A stretch of 64,000 nt of DNA from the NCBI GenBank assembly GCA_006503475.1, contig RSEH01000103.1:62001-126000 (forward strand), written 5' to 3'. This stretch comes from Stentor roeselii. Taxonomy: Eukaryota; Ciliophora; Heterotrichea; Heterotrichida; Stentoridae. The notes below the pieces were generated by a model, which worked only from the letters and a program-made list of their open reading frames with translations, was not told the origin of the DNA and did not search any database. Below, in pieces: positions 63,827 through 64,000 of this stretch. Made by a program: the position numbers and the translations under genes. Numbering within the stretch: position 1 is the first letter of the stretch; each line of letters starts with the position of its first letter.

Positions 63827-64000
63827 TTATCTGGGTAAACTTAATCTAATATCCTCCCTGTTCATCCTAAGAACAGCCAAACCTTCACAGCCTCTTCTCT
63901 GCTCACTTAAGACCTTTCCCGAAAACATTCCATTATGCTCTTCAAACAACATGAACATCACTCCATCACAACTCAAATTCTCCAAAGCAAAAACCAGGAG
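63827..64000 (-). CDS. unknown protein, C-terminal 57 residues (partial)
   Basis: The minus-strand frame is open from the right edge to TAA at 63827-63829. It encodes a globular-looking segment (LLVFALENLSCDGVMFMLFE, GMFSGKVLSEQRRGCEGLAV, MNREDIRLSLPR). The start lies outside the window and the family is not recognised. It converges on BRCA2. Confidence 0.5.
   Translation of the reverse strand, partial: LLVFALENLSCDGVMFMLFEEHNGMFSGKVLSEQRRGCEGLAVLRMNREDIRLSLPR

Noticed and set aside
1-64000. tRNA genes, rRNA, CRISPR arrays, telomeric repeats, complete transposons
   Set aside because: Looked for by eye on both strands; nothing convincing. A tRNA scan would be needed to exclude tRNAs fully.

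Overview
The window looks like macronuclear DNA of a heterotrich ciliate close to Stentor. The evidence is a low G+C sequence with closely packed genes on both strands, use of TAA, TAG and TGA all as stops (so not the reassigned codes of most ciliates), a clearly ciliary and centriolar gene set (axonemal dynein, NEK kinase, CEP70-like and CEP350-like proteins), and introns of exactly 15 nt. I found six such introns by repairing broken reading frames. All fit GTR-N6-A-NN-YAG, with an A at position 10 every time. The species is an inference; the tiny introns and standard code are read directly.

Layout. 1-5002: the end of a RING protein, a small four-TM protein, a NEK kinase, Bud32 (two introns), a PP2C phosphatase and a coiled-coil protein. 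5256-10942: an XRCC2-like RecA-fold protein, an AT-rich stretch with one tiny MGC protein, a multi-TM protein almost touching an intact rhomboid protease, and a DDX20-like helicase. 11132-16642: an NRF-6-type acyltransferase, a coiled-coil protein with a hidden last exon, and an RMC1/Mic1-like protein. 16749-29210: a 4153-residue axonemal dynein heavy chain in one uninterrupted frame. 29598-36461: a USP32-like deubiquitinase whose stop codon abuts that of a STAND NTPase with a long coiled coil. 36507-39718: a CEP70-like protein, a very divergent H2A-like histone-fold protein, and head-to-head with it a transposase-derived protein of the ISXO2/Merlin type that has lost its DDE residues. 40201-44615: an A20/AN1 zinc-finger protein, a PARG-like macrodomain protein, a DP-type transcription factor and small unknowns. 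45265-55491: a DUF229 sulfatase-fold ectoprotein, NTF2, a CEP350-like protein and VPS8. 55612-64000: two unknown membrane-linked proteins, a C2-like/coiled-coil protein, an ESCRT-III CHMP1, a degenerate kinesin (pseudo-motor) 17 nt from CHMP1, a 90-residue gene visible only after splicing, a compact BRCA2 and the end of one more gene.

Genes with related jobs recur: cilium and centriole (NEK, dynein, CEP70-like, CEP350-like, pseudokinesin, possibly the STAND protein), endolysosome (VPS8, RMC1, CHMP1, USP32-like) and homologous recombination (BRCA2, XRCC2-like). These are not operons in the bacterial sense, although several tandem pairs are separated by only 5-17 nt.

The most unusual items are the inactive transposase/H2A-like pair with a 43-nt shared spacer, the kinesin motor domain without a P-loop, and the 15-nt intron grammar, in which every intron found carries an in-frame stop if retained.
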